From NCBI GenBank assembly GCA_030041225.1, contig JASHOG010000034.1:27744-91743 (forward strand): a DNA stretch of 64,000 nucleotides, given 5' to 3'. A program made the position numbers and the translations under genes. Source of the stretch: Vulcanimicrobiota bacterium (lineage in GTDB: Bacteria > Vulcanimicrobiota > Vulcanimicrobiia > Vulcanimicrobiales > Vulcanimicrobiaceae). The notes beneath the pieces were generated by a model that saw nothing but the letters and a program-made list of their open reading frames with translations, did no database searches and was not told where the DNA came from. Positions 43,646 to 53,108 of the stretch are shown here, piece by piece (position 1 is the stretch's first letter; each line of letters opens with the position of its first letter).

Positions 43646-44958
43646 AGCTCTAGCCGCGCGATATAGAAGCCATCGCGTCGATCGATGCCGGGAGGTATCA
43701 GCACGTCGCCTGCATCGGTGAGGAACGGCTCCAACTGCGAGGGGATGAGGCCGCGCGAGAGCTTGTTGCGCCTGACAAACGTGTCGATCACCTCGGCGCA
43801 TTCACGCCGGTCCGTCGAGCAGACGGCATAGACGAGTGCACCGCCTTCGTAAAGCAGTCGCGCGGCGGCATCGAGGAGCATCCCTTGCGTCGTCGCGAGC
43901 CGTTCACCGTCACCGCTCTCTTTCTTCCAACGCGCCTCCGGGTGACGTCCAACGACTCCCGTCCCAGAGCAGGGCGCGTCGAGCAACACGCGATCGAAGC
44001 GTTCGTTCATCTCGAGCTCGCGCACGTCGGCAACAACGTGGGACGCATGGAGGCGATGCTCGTCGAAGCGGCGCTCAAGCACGCGCATCTTGCGCGAGTC
44101 ACGGTCGATACAGCAGAGACTGCCCTCCCCGTCGAGGCGACACCCAATCTGTAAGGCCTTGTTCCCGCGGCCGCTGCAAAGGTCCGCGATCCGCTCCCCG
44201 GGCTGTGGCTGGAGTACTTCGACGCTTACGGCGGAGGATTCTGACTGCACCCACCATCGGCCTTGAGCGGACTCTTCGAGCAGCGCCGCTCCACCGCTCT
44301 GGACGAGCAGTGACTCCGGCACGAGGGGCGACGGGCGACTCTCGATGGACCTCTCGCGAAGGTTCTCCGCGAGCTCCGCAACGCTCATCCGGCGGCGGTC
44401 GACGCTCACCGTAAGCTGCGCGGGGCGATTGACGCCGGCGCAGATCTCCTCCAGCATCGTCCCTCCGAAGACCGAATGCCACTGCCGCACGAGCCACGTC
44501 GGCAGCGAGTGGCGCGTGCCGAGATACTCGTCCTCGGTCTCGAACAGCTCGCGCTCCGGCTCGAGCGGCGGCTCGCGCAGGTAGTTACGAAGAACGGCGT
44601 TCACGAGCGAGGCGAGGCCGCGATGGCCGTGGCGCTTTGCCATCTCGACGAACTCGTAGAGCGTCGCGTGCGCATCCGCGTGGGTGTAGTGCAGCTCGTA
44701 GATCGCCAACCGCAGGATCTCTCGGGTCGTCAGCGGCAGCTTTGCGGCTCGTTCACCGAGAAACGGCTGCAGATACCAATCGAGTGTGCGGCGCATCTTG
44801 ATCGCGCCGTACGCGAGCTCCGTCGTGAAGGCACGGTCGCGAACGTCGAGCTTCGCCTCGCGCACCCGATAGTCGAGCGCCTCTTGAGCGGTGCGCTCGC
44901 GGCCCGACGAAGGAAAAACGTCGCGCACGACCTGCAGCGCGACCTCGCGCGCACTCAC
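43642..44958 (-). CDS. rsmB: 16S rRNA (cytosine-967-C5) methyltransferase
   Basis: GTG 44958 overlaps the fmt TGA. Residues 1-130 are a NusB-like RNA-binding domain (RTLDWYLQPFL, LRLAIYELHYT). The methyltransferase domain has ADLCSGRGNKALQI (SAM site), DAPCSGTGVVGRHPEARW and VYAVCSTD with the two catalytic cysteines. It methylates C967 of 16S rRNA. The order def-fmt-rsmB is widely conserved. Confidence 0.95.
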   Translation of the reverse strand: MSAREVALQVVRDVFPSSGRERTAQEALDYRVREAKLDVRDRAFTTELAYGAIKMRRTLDWYLQPFLGERAAKLPLTTREILRLAIYELHYTHADAHATLYEFVEMAKRHGHRGLASLVNAVLRNYLREPPLEPERELFETEDEYLGTRHSLPTWLVRQWHSVFGGTMLEEICAGVNRPAQLTVSVDRRRMSVAELAENLRERSIESRPSPLVPESLLVQSGGAALLEESAQGRWWVQSESSAVSVEVLQPQPGERIADLCSGRGNKALQIGCRLDGEGSLCCIDRDSRKMRVLERRFDEHRLHASHVVADVRELEMNERFDRVLLDAPCSGTGVVGRHPEARWKKESGDGERLATTQGMLLDAAARLLYEGGALVYAVCSTDRRECAEVIDTFVRRNKLSRGLIPSQLEPFLTDAGDVLIPPGIDRRDGFYIARLEL

Positions 44959-45818
44959 ACCAACTTCATGCGGCGAGCGAACTCGACGCCGCTCTCAGGA
45001 CGATGGTCGGGGGCGATCAAGGAATCGACGGCGACCGCCCCATCGCCGCACGGGATGACGAACTCTTCGCTACCGCTACTCACATGTGCGCGAAGGATCT
45101 TCACCGGCGTATTCGCGAGCATTGCGCGGGCGGCCGGTTGCGGCGAGTACGCGCGCACGTGGTTGACGATCCGTTGCGCCGTCCATCGCCAGTCGAGCTC
45201 GAGGTCTCCCTTCGCGATTGGGCGCGTGACGATTATCTCGCCGCTCTGCGGCGCGCGTGGAAATGCACCCTCACATTCGGCTCTTGCCAGGGCTTCACCA
45301 AGAAGGCGTGCGCCGATCCGCGCGAGCCGGTCGTGCAGTTCACCGTAGGTTTCATCTTCGCCGATTGCGACGCGCTCCCGAACCACGACGTCGCCGGTGT
45401 CCATGCCTTCGTCCATCAGCATGAGCGTCACGCCTGTTTCCCCGTCCCCCGCGAGCAACGCAGCTTGGATCGGAGTTGCCCCGCGATAGCGCGGCAACAA
45501 CGAGGGATGGACGTTCAGCGCGCCGAGCTCCGGAAGCGCGATCAGCTCACTCGGCAGAATTCTTCCGTACGATGCGACGACGAACACGTCGAAGTCGAGC
45601 GCTCGCACCTCAGAAGTGAACTGACGGAGATTGCGCGGCTCATAGACAGGCAGAGCACGCTCGATCGCCGCGGCCTTCACGGGTGTCGCCGTCAGCCGTT
45701 GTCCGCGGCCGGCGGGACGATCGGGTTGCGTTACGACGCCGAGCAACTCTGCGCGATCGGCGACCACATCGAGAATCGGGACGGCGAACGCACTCGTCCC
45801 GAAGAAGAGCGTCTTCAG
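44955..45818 (-). CDS. fmt: methionyl-tRNA formyltransferase with apparent CTG start
   Basis: GTG 45767 is the first standard start and would drop the N-terminal strand. The upstream in-frame codons read L-KTLFFGTSAFAVPILDV, the conserved Fmt beginning, and only CTG at 45818 can initiate it. That CTG overlaps the def TGA as CTGA. This gives 287 residues with HPSLLPRYRGATPIQ, MDEGMDTGDV and the C-terminal domain ending GVEFARRMKL. Fmt formylates Met-tRNAi. The non-AUG start is odd, for an enzyme of the initiation pathway itself. Confidence 0.92.
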   Translation of the reverse strand: MKTLFFGTSAFAVPILDVVADRAELLGVVTQPDRPAGRGQRLTATPVKAAAIERALPVYEPRNLRQFTSEVRALDFDVFVVASYGRILPSELIALPELGALNVHPSLLPRYRGATPIQAALLAGDGETGVTLMLMDEGMDTGDVVVRERVAIGEDETYGELHDRLARIGARLLGEALARAECEGAFPRAPQSGEIIVTRPIAKGDLELDWRWTAQRIVNHVRAYSPQPAARAMLANTPVKILRAHVSSGSEEFVIPCGDGAVAVDSLIAPDHRPESGVEFARRMKLV

Positions 45819-46324
45819 ACGCTCTCGGGAGCATCGTGCTCCTCCTCCGTGACGGAGGGCCGCACATTGCGTGCTCGATCTTTATAAAGCCGCCCACGAA
45901 GATGATCGATCTCGTGCTGGAGGCATTGTGCAAAGAGCCCGTCGCCCTCCAAGCGGATGCGCTCTCCATGACGACCGAGGCCTGTTACCGCTACATGCGC
46001 AAAACGTGTGATCTCGCCAACGTATCCGGGAACCGAGAGGCAGCCCTCCGTGAGCTCCACCTCCTCCTCCGCCGAGACGACCTTCGGATTGATGACGACG
46101 GCCGGCTCATGTTCCTCGTCCTTCACGTCGATGACGAAGAGCTGCTTGGAGACACCGACCTGGGGAGCGGCAAGACCAACCCCCGGCGCTTCACGCATCG
46201 TCACGAACATGTCGTCGATCAACTGTTGGAAGAGCGGGTCGGCGATCTCTTCGGCTGTGACACGCTTGGCCACACGCCGAAGGACTGGATCGCCGTCGGT
46301 CAGGATTGCTCGCTTGTACGGCAC
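45815..46324 (-). CDS. def: peptide deformylase
   Basis: The 169-residue protein has all three motifs: GVGLAAPQVGV, EGCLSVPG (metal Cys) and QHEIDHLRG (metal His-Glu-His). It removes the formyl group from nascent peptides. It is the first gene of a chain of overlapping genes that runs to about 39.9 kb. Confidence 0.96.
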   Translation of the reverse strand: MPYKRAILTDGDPVLRRVAKRVTAEEIADPLFQQLIDDMFVTMREAPGVGLAAPQVGVSKQLFVIDVKDEEHEPAVVINPKVVSAEEEVELTEGCLSVPGYVGEITRFAHVAVTGLGRHGERIRLEGDGLFAQCLQHEIDHLRGRLYKDRARNVRPSVTEEEHDAPESV

Positions 46325-46383
46325 CGCGCCTCTCTACGCGGTAGCGTACGATGGTCCCTCGATAGCGTTAGGACCTAGGAGCC

Positions 46384-46851
46384 TCACTCCGTGGTAAAGG
46401 AGCCCAGGAACGATGCACTCGTGCCGGTCGTACACGCGCTGTTCGCTTGATTCCAATACACGTCGAAGGCGCTCGCAGAGGTAAGGGTCGAACGCAGCGT
46501 CGATTCATAATACTGCGGGCTTGCGTAGGTCGGCGTCGCATTCGGCGTCGGGATCGCGCTCGCCGAGACAGAAACGAAGCCGTTCTCGAGGACCGTTCCG
46601 TATGACGGCGGTCCAGTCAGTGCAACGTCGTACGCACCGGCGTTCGACAGCGAGCTCGGGAGTGCAATGTAGATTGCGCTGGTGTTGTCGGGAACGCTCG
46701 TTGCATTGGGCGCCGGGTACACGAGCACGGCGTCCGTCGGTGGAATGCAGTCCGTTCCAAATCCCGGCGGCACGCCGTGAGAGTAGTACGGTCCGCAGGC
46801 CGCCAAAGCAACAGTAACTACGATCAAGCCGAGGAGCGAACGTCTTACCAT
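46384..46851 (-). CDS. small lipoprotein (155 aa)
   Basis: Signal peptide with lipobox VALAACG (Cys19). The mature part is rich in Thr, Ser and Pro (TPNATPTYASPQYYEST) and has four cysteines in total in the mature part region. No known domain. Expressed apart from the def operon; a copy of repeat A lies upstream. Confidence 0.7.
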   Translation of the reverse strand: MVRRSLLGLIVVTVALAACGPYYSHGVPPGFGTDCIPPTDAVLVYPAPNATSVPDNTSAIYIALPSSLSNAGAYDVALTGPPSYGTVLENGFVSVSASAIPTPNATPTYASPQYYESTLRSTLTSASAFDVYWNQANSACTTGTSASFLGSFTTE

Positions 46852-46916
46852 TGATCCGAGCCTCCGTGCGAACTAGTGTCGTGCGCCTAGCTGCTCATTC
46901 GCAAGAGCTGGAATAC

Positions 46917-46959
46917 GGTCCTTCGACCTCGTGCCTTCGGCGCTTCGCTCAGGATGACA
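46917..46959. repeat. dispersed repeat A, copy 4
   Basis: GGTCCTTCGACCTCGTGCC, then TTCGGCGCTTCGCTCAGGATGAC in two parts. It is between the hslU stop and the lipoprotein 5' end. Confidence 0.7.
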
Positions 46960-46973
46960 AAGAACGGTAAAGA

Positions 46974-48407
46974 TTACAGAATGTAGTTCGACAGATCGGC
47001 ATTGCCTGCGATGTCGCTTAGCCGCTCTCGTACGTAAGCGCCGTCGATGCGCACCCGCCCGTCGCGTTCGGGCGCGCTGAAGCTGACCTCCTCTAAGAGA
47101 TGCTCCATTACCGTGTGGAGGCGACGGGCGCCGATGTTTTCACCCTGTTCGTTTACTTGCATAGCGAATCGAGCGAGCTCGTCGATAGCGTCCTCGGTGA
47201 ACTCGAGGTGAACGCCATCCGTAGCCAGCAGTGCCTTATACTGCTCTACGAGCGCATTGCGCGGCTGCGTGAGAATCGTTTTGAAATCCTGCGCGGTCAG
47301 CGAGTCGAGCTCAACGCGGATCGGCAGGCGTCCCTGTAGCTCGGGAATGAGATCGGAGGGTTTGCTCATGTGGAAGGCGCCGGCTGCGATGAAGAGGATG
47401 TGATCGGTCTTGATCGCCCCGTAGCGCGTCGTCACCGTTGAACCTTCGACGATCGGGAGAATGTCGCGCTGAACGCCCTCACGCGATACATCCGGCCCGC
47501 CGCGCGCGCCTTCGTGCCCCGCCACTTTGTCTATTTCATCGATGAAGATGATGCCGTCGTTTGCCGCTCGCCGGATCGCCTCGCGTTTTACGGCCTCCGC
47601 ATCGATCAGCTTCACGACTTCTTCGTCCGTAAAGATGCGAAGCGCATCGGCGACCGTTACGCGCTTGCGCGTCTTTCGCTTTGGGAGCATTCCACCGAGC
47701 ATCTCGCCGATGTCGGCTCCGCCTTGCTCGCCGATGCCGCCGATGACACCGATCGGCAGCGAGGGTGCCTCTTCAACCTCGATCTCGATCAGGCGCACGT
47801 CGTAGAAACCGCGCTCGACTTCCTCGCGAGTCTGGTCGCGGAGACGCTGCACCTCCGGGCCGGGAATTGCAGCGGCTTGGGCGGGCGTCGGTTGCGGTGC
47901 GTTGCCGAAGATCGACCCGAGCGCTGCGGCGAGACCGCCGGGAGTCTGCGGCTGAGGCGCGCGCGTCTCGGGCTGGAGAGTATCGATGATGCGCTCTACC
48001 GCTTGGTGCTGTGCTGCCTCCCATACCTCTTCGCGCCGCGTTTCAGTCACCATGCGAACGGCGACATCGACGAGATCGCGCACCATCGACTCCACGTCGC
48101 GTCCGACGTAGCCGACCTCCGTGTACTTGGTGGCCTCGACCTTGACGAACGGTGCGGCGACGAGGTTCGCGAGACGCCGAGCGATCTCGGTTTTGCCGAC
48201 GCCGGTCGGCCCGATCATGAGAATGTTCTTCGGCGTGATCTCGCCGCGAAGGTCCTCACCGACTCTTGCGCGGCGGTACCGGTTGCGCAGTGCAATCGCG
48301 ACGGCACGCTTGGCCTTATGTTGCCCGACGATGTACGCATCGAGCGCGCGTACGACTTCGGCGGGTGTGAGCGACTGGAGCTCGCCGTTGGGCGCCTCGG
48401 TCGTCAC
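46974..48407 (-). CDS. hslU: ATP-dependent protease ATPase subunit HslU
   Basis: 477 residues with Walker [16 protein letters not shown], the pore motif [23 protein letters not shown] (in two parts), Walker [11 protein letters not shown], the insertion domain at residues 130-270 (with a Pro/Gln-rich loop) and the C-terminal sensor ([18 protein letters not shown]). The C-terminus ends in NYIL, the usual type that docks into HslV. GTG 48407 overlaps the hslV TGA. Confidence 0.96.
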   Translation of the reverse strand: MTTEAPNGELQSLTPAEVVRALDAYIVGQHKAKRAVAIALRNRYRRARVGEDLRGEITPKNILMIGPTGVGKTEIARRLANLVAAPFVKVEATKYTEVGYVGRDVESMVRDLVDVAVRMVTETRREEVWEAAQHQAVERIIDTLQPETRAPQPQTPGGLAAALGSIFGNAPQPTPAQAAAIPGPEVQRLRDQTREEVERGFYDVRLIEIEVEEAPSLPIGVIGGIGEQGGADIGEMLGGMLPKRKTRKRVTVADALRIFTDEEVVKLIDAEAVKREAIRRAANDGIIFIDEIDKVAGHEGARGGPDVSREGVQRDILPIVEGSTVTTRYGAIKTDHILFIAAGAFHMSKPSDLIPELQGRLPIRVELDSLTAQDFKTILTQPRNALVEQYKALLATDGVHLEFTEDAIDELARFAMQVNEQGENIGARRLHTVMEHLLEEVSFSAPERDGRVRIDGAYVRERLSDIAGNADLSNYIL

Positions 48408-48934
48408 GGAAGCACCTCGACGGTGACGTCGTCGTTCGTATAGATACAGATCTCGCCGGCAATGCCGATTGCGCTCCGCGCGATCGCCTCGGCATCGAGC
48501 GACGTGTTTCGCAACAGTGCCGCTGCCGCCGCCTGCGCATACGGTCCCCCGCTCCCGATCGCCGCGACGCCCTCGTCGGGCTCGATGACGTCACCGTTTC
48601 CCGAGAGTACGAAGAGGTGCGCCGGCGTTCCGACGATGAGCAACGCCTCGAGGCGCCGCAAGACCCTGTCCTGTCGCCAGTCCTTCGCGAGCTCGACCGC
48701 CGCTCGCGTCAGGTCTTTGTACTCGGCAAACTTTCCTTCGAACTTCTCGAGCAACGAGATACCGTCTGCCGCGGAACCTGCGAATCCCGCAAGAACGGCG
48801 CCGTTTGCGATGCGACGCACCTTGCGAGCGCCATGTTTCACAACGGTCTTGTCGATCGTCACTTGTCCGTCGCCTGCCATCGCGAGTTTGCCGTCGCGGC
48901 GGACCGCGACGATTGTCGTAGAGCGAATCTCCAT
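48404..48934 (-). CDS. hslV: ATP-dependent protease subunit HslV
   Basis: 176 residues. [21 protein letters not shown] with Thr6 as expected N-terminal nucleophile after removal of a 5-residue leader MEIRS; then [17 protein letters not shown] and [14 protein letters not shown]. With HslU it forms the two-tier proteasome-like protease. Confidence 0.96.
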   Translation of the reverse strand: MEIRSTTIVAVRRDGKLAMAGDGQVTIDKTVVKHGARKVRRIANGAVLAGFAGSAADGISLLEKFEGKFAEYKDLTRAAVELAKDWRQDRVLRRLEALLIVGTPAHLFVLSGNGDVIEPDEGVAAIGSGGPYAQAAAAALLRNTSLDAEAIARSAIGIAGEICIYTNDDVTVEVLP

Positions 48935-50274
48935 TACGAGCTACTACCGGCGAACTCGCGCGCGGGTTGCACCTCCGCGATGAAGCGATCGAGCGCCGCC
49001 AGCGCGCGCTCGGCCATCCGCGCTCGGCGCTCGCTGCGTCCCATGCCTCTTGCGTGAACGACCTCGGGAAAGGCTGCCCACGTGATGTTTGAGGGTTGAA
49101 AGTCGGGCGTCTGCGTGTTTTGCAGATGAGCGACGACTGCGCCCAGCGCAGTCTCCCGCGGGACGGCGACCGCCGGAAGCCCAAGCAGAGCGCGCGCCGC
49201 GTGGATTCCAGCCATCGCTCCGCACGCGGCTGCTTCGACGTATCCCTCGGCGCCTGTGATCTGACCGGCAAAATAGAGCGCTTGTGTTTCTCGCAATCTC
49301 AGGGTTGCGTCGAGCAACCGCGGTGCATTGATGAACGTGTTGCGATGCATGACGCCGAAGCGTAGCCACTCGGCATGCTCCAGGCCGGCGAGGCGCCCGA
49401 ACGCCTCGCGCTGTGACGGCCACGTGAGGCGCGTCTGAAAACCTACAAGGTTGTATGCCGTACCCTCGAGATTCTCTGTACGTAGCTGCACGACCGCGTA
49501 CGGCGTCTTGCCCGTACGAGGGTCGCGCAAGCCGACGGGCTTCATCGGCCCGAAACGGAGCACGTCGTCGCCGCGATCGGCCATTTCCTCGATTGGCAGA
49601 CAGCCTTCAAAGTACGGTGCCTTCTCGAACGGCTTACTCTCGTGCCGCGGGAGCGCGCGTAGATCGTTCAAGAATTGACGATACCGCTCGCGGTCGAGTG
49701 GAATGTTGAGGTAATCCTCACCGCCGCCCTTGTCGTACCGCGACTTGCGGTACATCTTCGATTCATCGATCGAATCGGCGGCGACGATGGGTGAAGCTGC
49801 GTCGAAATAATGCAAGCGTCCGGCGCCGACGACGTCGTCGATTGCCTTTAGGAAAGGCTCGCGCGGGAGAGGGCCGCAGGCAACGATCGTCGGGCGATCG
49901 AGGTCGATCTCAGTCACCTCCTCACGATGAACGTGAATGCACGGCTGACTCGCGATGCGAGCCTCGACGCCTTTTGAAAAGCGTTCGCGATCGACTGCGA
50001 GTGCGGCGCCCGCCGGAACGGCCGCCTCGCGTGCAGCGGCGACGATGACCGAGCCCAGACGCGTAAGCTCCTCCTTCAGCAAACCGACGGCGTTCTCGAG
50101 CCCGGCGCCACGCAGCGAGTTGCTACAGACGAGCTCGGCGAGACCGCCGGTTTTATGGGCAGGTCCACTCGTGTTCGGGCGCATCTCGTAGAGATCGACC
50201 TCCGCACCTTGCCGGACCGCCTGCCACGCAGCTTCACAGCCTGCAAGCCCCCCGCCGATGACAAGGAGCCTCAC
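48934..50274 (-). CDS. trmFO: methylenetetrahydrofolate-tRNA-(uracil-5)-methyltransferase TrmFO
   Basis: 446 residues from GTG 50274, overlapping the topA TGA by 4 nt. It has the FAD motif [57 protein letters not shown] and [17 protein letters not shown]. It makes T54 of tRNA with methylene-THF and FAD. It shares one base with the hslV start (TAATG). This is the topA-trmFO-hslVU order known from Firmicutes, without xerC. Confidence 0.96.
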   Translation of the reverse strand: MRLLVIGGGLAGCEAAWQAVRQGAEVDLYEMRPNTSGPAHKTGGLAELVCSNSLRGAGLENAVGLLKEELTRLGSVIVAAAREAAVPAGAALAVDRERFSKGVEARIASQPCIHVHREEVTEIDLDRPTIVACGPLPREPFLKAIDDVVGAGRLHYFDAASPIVAADSIDESKMYRKSRYDKGGGEDYLNIPLDRERYRQFLNDLRALPRHESKPFEKAPYFEGCLPIEEMADRGDDVLRFGPMKPVGLRDPRTGKTPYAVVQLRTENLEGTAYNLVGFQTRLTWPSQREAFGRLAGLEHAEWLRFGVMHRNTFINAPRLLDATLRLRETQALYFAGQITGAEGYVEAAACGAMAGIHAARALLGLPAVAVPRETALGAVVAHLQNTQTPDFQPSNITWAAFPEVVHARGMGRSERRARMAERALAALDRFIAEVQPAREFAGSSS

Positions 50275-52385
50275 GACGATGCGGCGGCTTCTTCTACCGG
50301 CTCCGACTCGGCGCTCTCGAGCGACGAAACGTCATGTTCGCGATCCGCCGCGCACTCAAGGCGCGTCGTGCCGCGGCGCACCTTCGTGACGACGTGCGAG
50401 CCGCAGACGGGGCAGCGCTCGGGAATCACGCGATCCCACGAAATGAAATCACACTTCGGATAGTTGATACATCCGTAGAATGTGCGCCCCTTGCGCGAGC
50501 GCCGTTCGACGACGGCGCCGCCGTCTTTGGGGCACTTCGCACCCGTGTCTTTCACGATCGGACGCGTCGTCTTGCACTCCGGGTACCCCGTGCACGAGAT
50601 AAACTTGCCGAAACGTCCCATCTTGATCACCATCGGACGACCGCAGTTCGGGCAGATCTCATCGGTCGGCTCCTCCTGCGGTACGAAACGCGGCAGCTTA
50701 CGTTCCGCCTCCTCGAGCTCGGCGGAGAATGGTCCGTAAAACGTCGCGAGGAGCGTCGCCCAGTCTTCTTGCCCCTCGGCGACCTTGTCGAGGTCACCTT
50801 CCATCTCCGCAGTGAACGCAAGATTCACGACGTCGGGGAAATGCTCGACCAGCAGATCGTTTACGGCTTCGCCGATTGGTGTCGGCATGAAGCGGCGTTC
50901 TTGCTGCGTCACGTAGCCGCGCGCTTGGATCGTCTCGACGATCGTCGAGTATGTTGAGGGGCGCCCGATGCCGTTCTCCTCGAGCGCGCGCACGAGCGAT
51001 GCCTCCGTGTAACGCGGCGGCGGCTCGGTAAAGTGCTGCTTTTCCTCGAGACCTTGCCGCTCGAGAGCGTCGCCTTCGATCAACTCGGGAAGCGCGAGGC
51101 GCTCCTTCTTCTCGTCCTCCTTACCGTCATCATAGACGCGGGTGAAGCCTGGGAACTTCATCACGGTGCCCGTAACACGAAACGCGTACTCACCCGACGC
51201 GATCTCGACCGTCGTCTGGTCGAAGAGTGCCGCCGACATCTGCGATGCGACGAACCTCTCCCAAATCAACGTGTAGAGCCGCAGCTCGTCGCGCTTCAGG
51301 ATACCGGCAAGTTGCGCAGGCGTGCGAGAGACGGTCGTCGGACGAATCGCCTCGTGCGCGTCTTGCGCCCCCTCGCGAACGCGATGGATTCTCCCGCCGT
51401 GAAACGCCTCGCCGTACTGCTCGTGGATGAATGCACGCGCCGCGTCTCGCGCTTGATCGGAGGTCCGCGTTGAATCGGTGCGCATGTACGTGATGAGCCC
51501 AACGGTCCCGTCCTTGCCGCCGAGATCGACGCCTTCGTAGAGCCCCTGGGCGATCTGCATCGTGCGACGCACTCGCAGGCGCAACCGCCGTGAAGCCTCT
51601 TGCTGGAGCGTCGAGGTCGTGAAAGGAGCGGGTGCGTTGCGCCGCACCTCGCGTCGCCGTATGCTCGAAACCTTGGACGGAAGTCCTTCGAGTGCCTCAA
51701 CGATTGCATGTGCCTGCGCCTCATTCTCGATCTCGAGCTTCTGGCCACGGTAGGTGACGAGATCTGCGGGGAAGACGAGGTCCGGCTCTCGCAGCGTTGA
51801 GAAGCGCCCCGCGATCGTCCAGTACTCCCTTGGGACGAAGGCTCTGATCTCGCGCTCGCGATCGACGATCAAGCGCACGGCAACCGACTGCACACGTCCC
51901 GCCGAGAGCCCGCCGCGCACTTTTGCCCAAAGCAGCGGTGAAATCTTGTACCCGACGAGGCGATCGAGAATGCGCCGTGCCTGTTGGGCATTCACACGGT
52001 TCATGTCGATCGGCTGCGGATGTTTGATCGCATCCAGCGCTGCCTCTTTCGTGATCTCGTGGAGCTCGATCCGGAGCGGATGCTCGAGCTTGAGAAGCTC
52101 CGCCAAATGCCAGGCAATCGCCTCGCCCTCGCGATCGGGGTCGGTCGCGAGATAGACGTCTCCGGCGCCCTTCACCGCGCTGCGCAGCTCCTTGATGACG
52201 TCACCCTTGCCTTTGATCGTCAGGTACTTCGGCGCGAACCCGTTCTCGACGTCGACGCCAAGGCTCGACTTCGGCAGGTCGCGCACGTGCCCAACCGACG
52301 CCTTTACAACGTAGCGCGGTGGCAGAAACTTCTTGATCGTCTTCGCCTTCGTCGGCGACTCCACGATGATCAAGGGCTTTTTCAC
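50271..52385 (-). CDS. topA: DNA topoisomerase I
   Basis: 704 residues. Toprim domain (PLIIVESPTKAKTIKKFL, ATDPDREGEAIAWHL), active-site Tyr in GLITYMRTDST, and three C-terminal Cys4 zinc ribbons (CPNCGRPM, CPKDGGAV, CPVCGSHV). It relaxes negative supercoils. First gene of the topA-trmFO-hslV-hslU operon; a copy of repeat B lies upstream. Confidence 0.96.
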   Translation of the reverse strand: MKKPLIIVESPTKAKTIKKFLPPRYVVKASVGHVRDLPKSSLGVDVENGFAPKYLTIKGKGDVIKELRSAVKGAGDVYLATDPDREGEAIAWHLAELLKLEHPLRIELHEITKEAALDAIKHPQPIDMNRVNAQQARRILDRLVGYKISPLLWAKVRGGLSAGRVQSVAVRLIVDREREIRAFVPREYWTIAGRFSTLREPDLVFPADLVTYRGQKLEIENEAQAHAIVEALEGLPSKVSSIRRREVRRNAPAPFTTSTLQQEASRRLRLRVRRTMQIAQGLYEGVDLGGKDGTVGLITYMRTDSTRTSDQARDAARAFIHEQYGEAFHGGRIHRVREGAQDAHEAIRPTTVSRTPAQLAGILKRDELRLYTLIWERFVASQMSAALFDQTTVEIASGEYAFRVTGTVMKFPGFTRVYDDGKEDEKKERLALPELIEGDALERQGLEEKQHFTEPPPRYTEASLVRALEENGIGRPSTYSTIVETIQARGYVTQQERRFMPTPIGEAVNDLLVEHFPDVVNLAFTAEMEGDLDKVAEGQEDWATLLATFYGPFSAELEEAERKLPRFVPQEEPTDEICPNCGRPMVIKMGRFGKFISCTGYPECKTTRPIVKDTGAKCPKDGGAVVERRSRKGRTFYGCINYPKCDFISWDRVIPERCPVCGSHVVTKVRRGTTRLECAADREHDVSSLESAESEPVEEAAASS

Positions 52386-52445
52386 GGGGCGAGTATATCA
52401 CCCGCGGTCAAGGTGAGGGCAAATTTCGGCCTCTCGGCGAGGCTA

Positions 52446-52602
52446 TCTCCGGCCCGGATTCAGGCGCCTCCGCCTCGGAGCCGCTCGTCGCTCGTCGTCC
52501 GTGACTCGCTCCTGCTGCTCCGCCGCCTCGCTCCCGCCGTCCTAGCTCCGCTCGTCGGTCGGAGCCTCCTCGGCCGGAGGCACCTGAAATCCTGGCCGGA
52601 GA
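52446..52602. repeat. dispersed repeat B, copy 2
   Basis: The core CTCGGAGCCGCTCGTCGCTC ... ACTCGCTCCTGCTGCTCCG (52473-52529) matches copy 1 at 25581-25637 with about 8 mismatches. Here the arms are a 27-28 nt inverted repeat (52446-52472 with 52575-52602, containing CCGGCC and GCGCCTCCG). A further small palindrome lies at the right (GGAGCCTCCTCGGCCGGAGG). Confidence 0.75.
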
Positions 52603-52689
52603 ACTACCTCATGCCTCGTTTCGAATATTTGCTGAGAAAAGAATAAGCAGTAGTCGCTGCGCTCAGATGCACGCGCGCGAATTCGCGAT

Positions 52690-52718
52690 TTGCAATGTTC
52701 GATAAAATCCATTATCAT
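52690..52718 (+). promoter_or_regulatory. sigma70-like promoter
   Basis: TTGCAA (52690-52695), 17-nt spacer, TATCAT (52713-52718). It fits a housekeeping promoter and lies about 69 nt upstream of the basic-protein start codon. Confidence 0.6.
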
Positions 52719-52786
52719 GCGCTGGAAAGCGCTAAGGACGCGCTGTCAACTAACGCTGATCGTCCCGCGTGGACGAGGAGGAATTG

Positions 52787-53047
52787 ATGGAAGAGATCAT
52801 CGGCGGCGGACTGTTGGTCGAAGAGACGGCAGCGGCGCCGAAGCGCCGGAAAGCATCCCGCAAGAAGAAAGCCGCGCGAAAAGGTGGGGCTCGCAAGAAG
52901 ACGGGACGCAAGAAGGGTGGACGCAAGGGCGCCGCACGCAAAGGCCGCAAGGGTGGGCGCCGCAAGGGCGGGCGTAAGAAGGCAGCCGCCGGCCGCAAGA
53001 AGACGCGCAAGGCAGGGCGCCGCAAGGGTCGTCGTAAGAAGAAATAA
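52787..53047 (+). CDS. histone H1-like Lys/Arg/Ala-rich protein (86 aa)
   Basis: GAGGAGG (about 52775-52781) lies 5-6 nt before ATG 52787, which decides this start over an in-frame GTG at 52769. After an acidic head (MEEIIGGGLLVEETAAAP) the protein is almost wholly Lys, Arg, Gly and Ala, with RKKGGRKG-type repeats. It should bind DNA as a nucleoid protein, like the eukaryotic H1-like proteins of chlamydiae and others. It has its own promoter and terminator, so it is a monocistronic gene and is likely highly expressed. Confidence 0.83.
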   Translation: MEEIIGGGLLVEETAAAPKRRKASRKKKAARKGGARKKTGRKKGGRKGAARKGRKGGRRKGGRKKAAAGRKKTRKAGRRKGRRKKK

Positions 53048-53068
53048 ACGGCCTCGCGCTGGATTCTT

Positions 53069-53108
53069 GAGAGATGGTGCGATGCGCCATCTCTCTTCTT
53101 ATTTATGT
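53069..53108 (+). terminator. rho-independent terminator of the basic-protein gene
   Basis: A 12-bp stem with one wobble pair (53069-53080 with 53084-53095, arm GAGAGATGGTGC), 3-nt loop, followed by TTCTTATTTAT. It overlaps the 3' end of the convergent dppF-like gene. Confidence 0.85.

Larger units (their letters stand above)
52386..52786. other. divergent intergenic region of 401 nt
   Basis: It contains repeat B copy 2 (52446-52602), a promoter at 52690-52718 and the ribosome binding site of the basic-protein gene. The remaining DNA (52603-52689) shows no ORF or known RNA motif. Confidence 0.6.
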
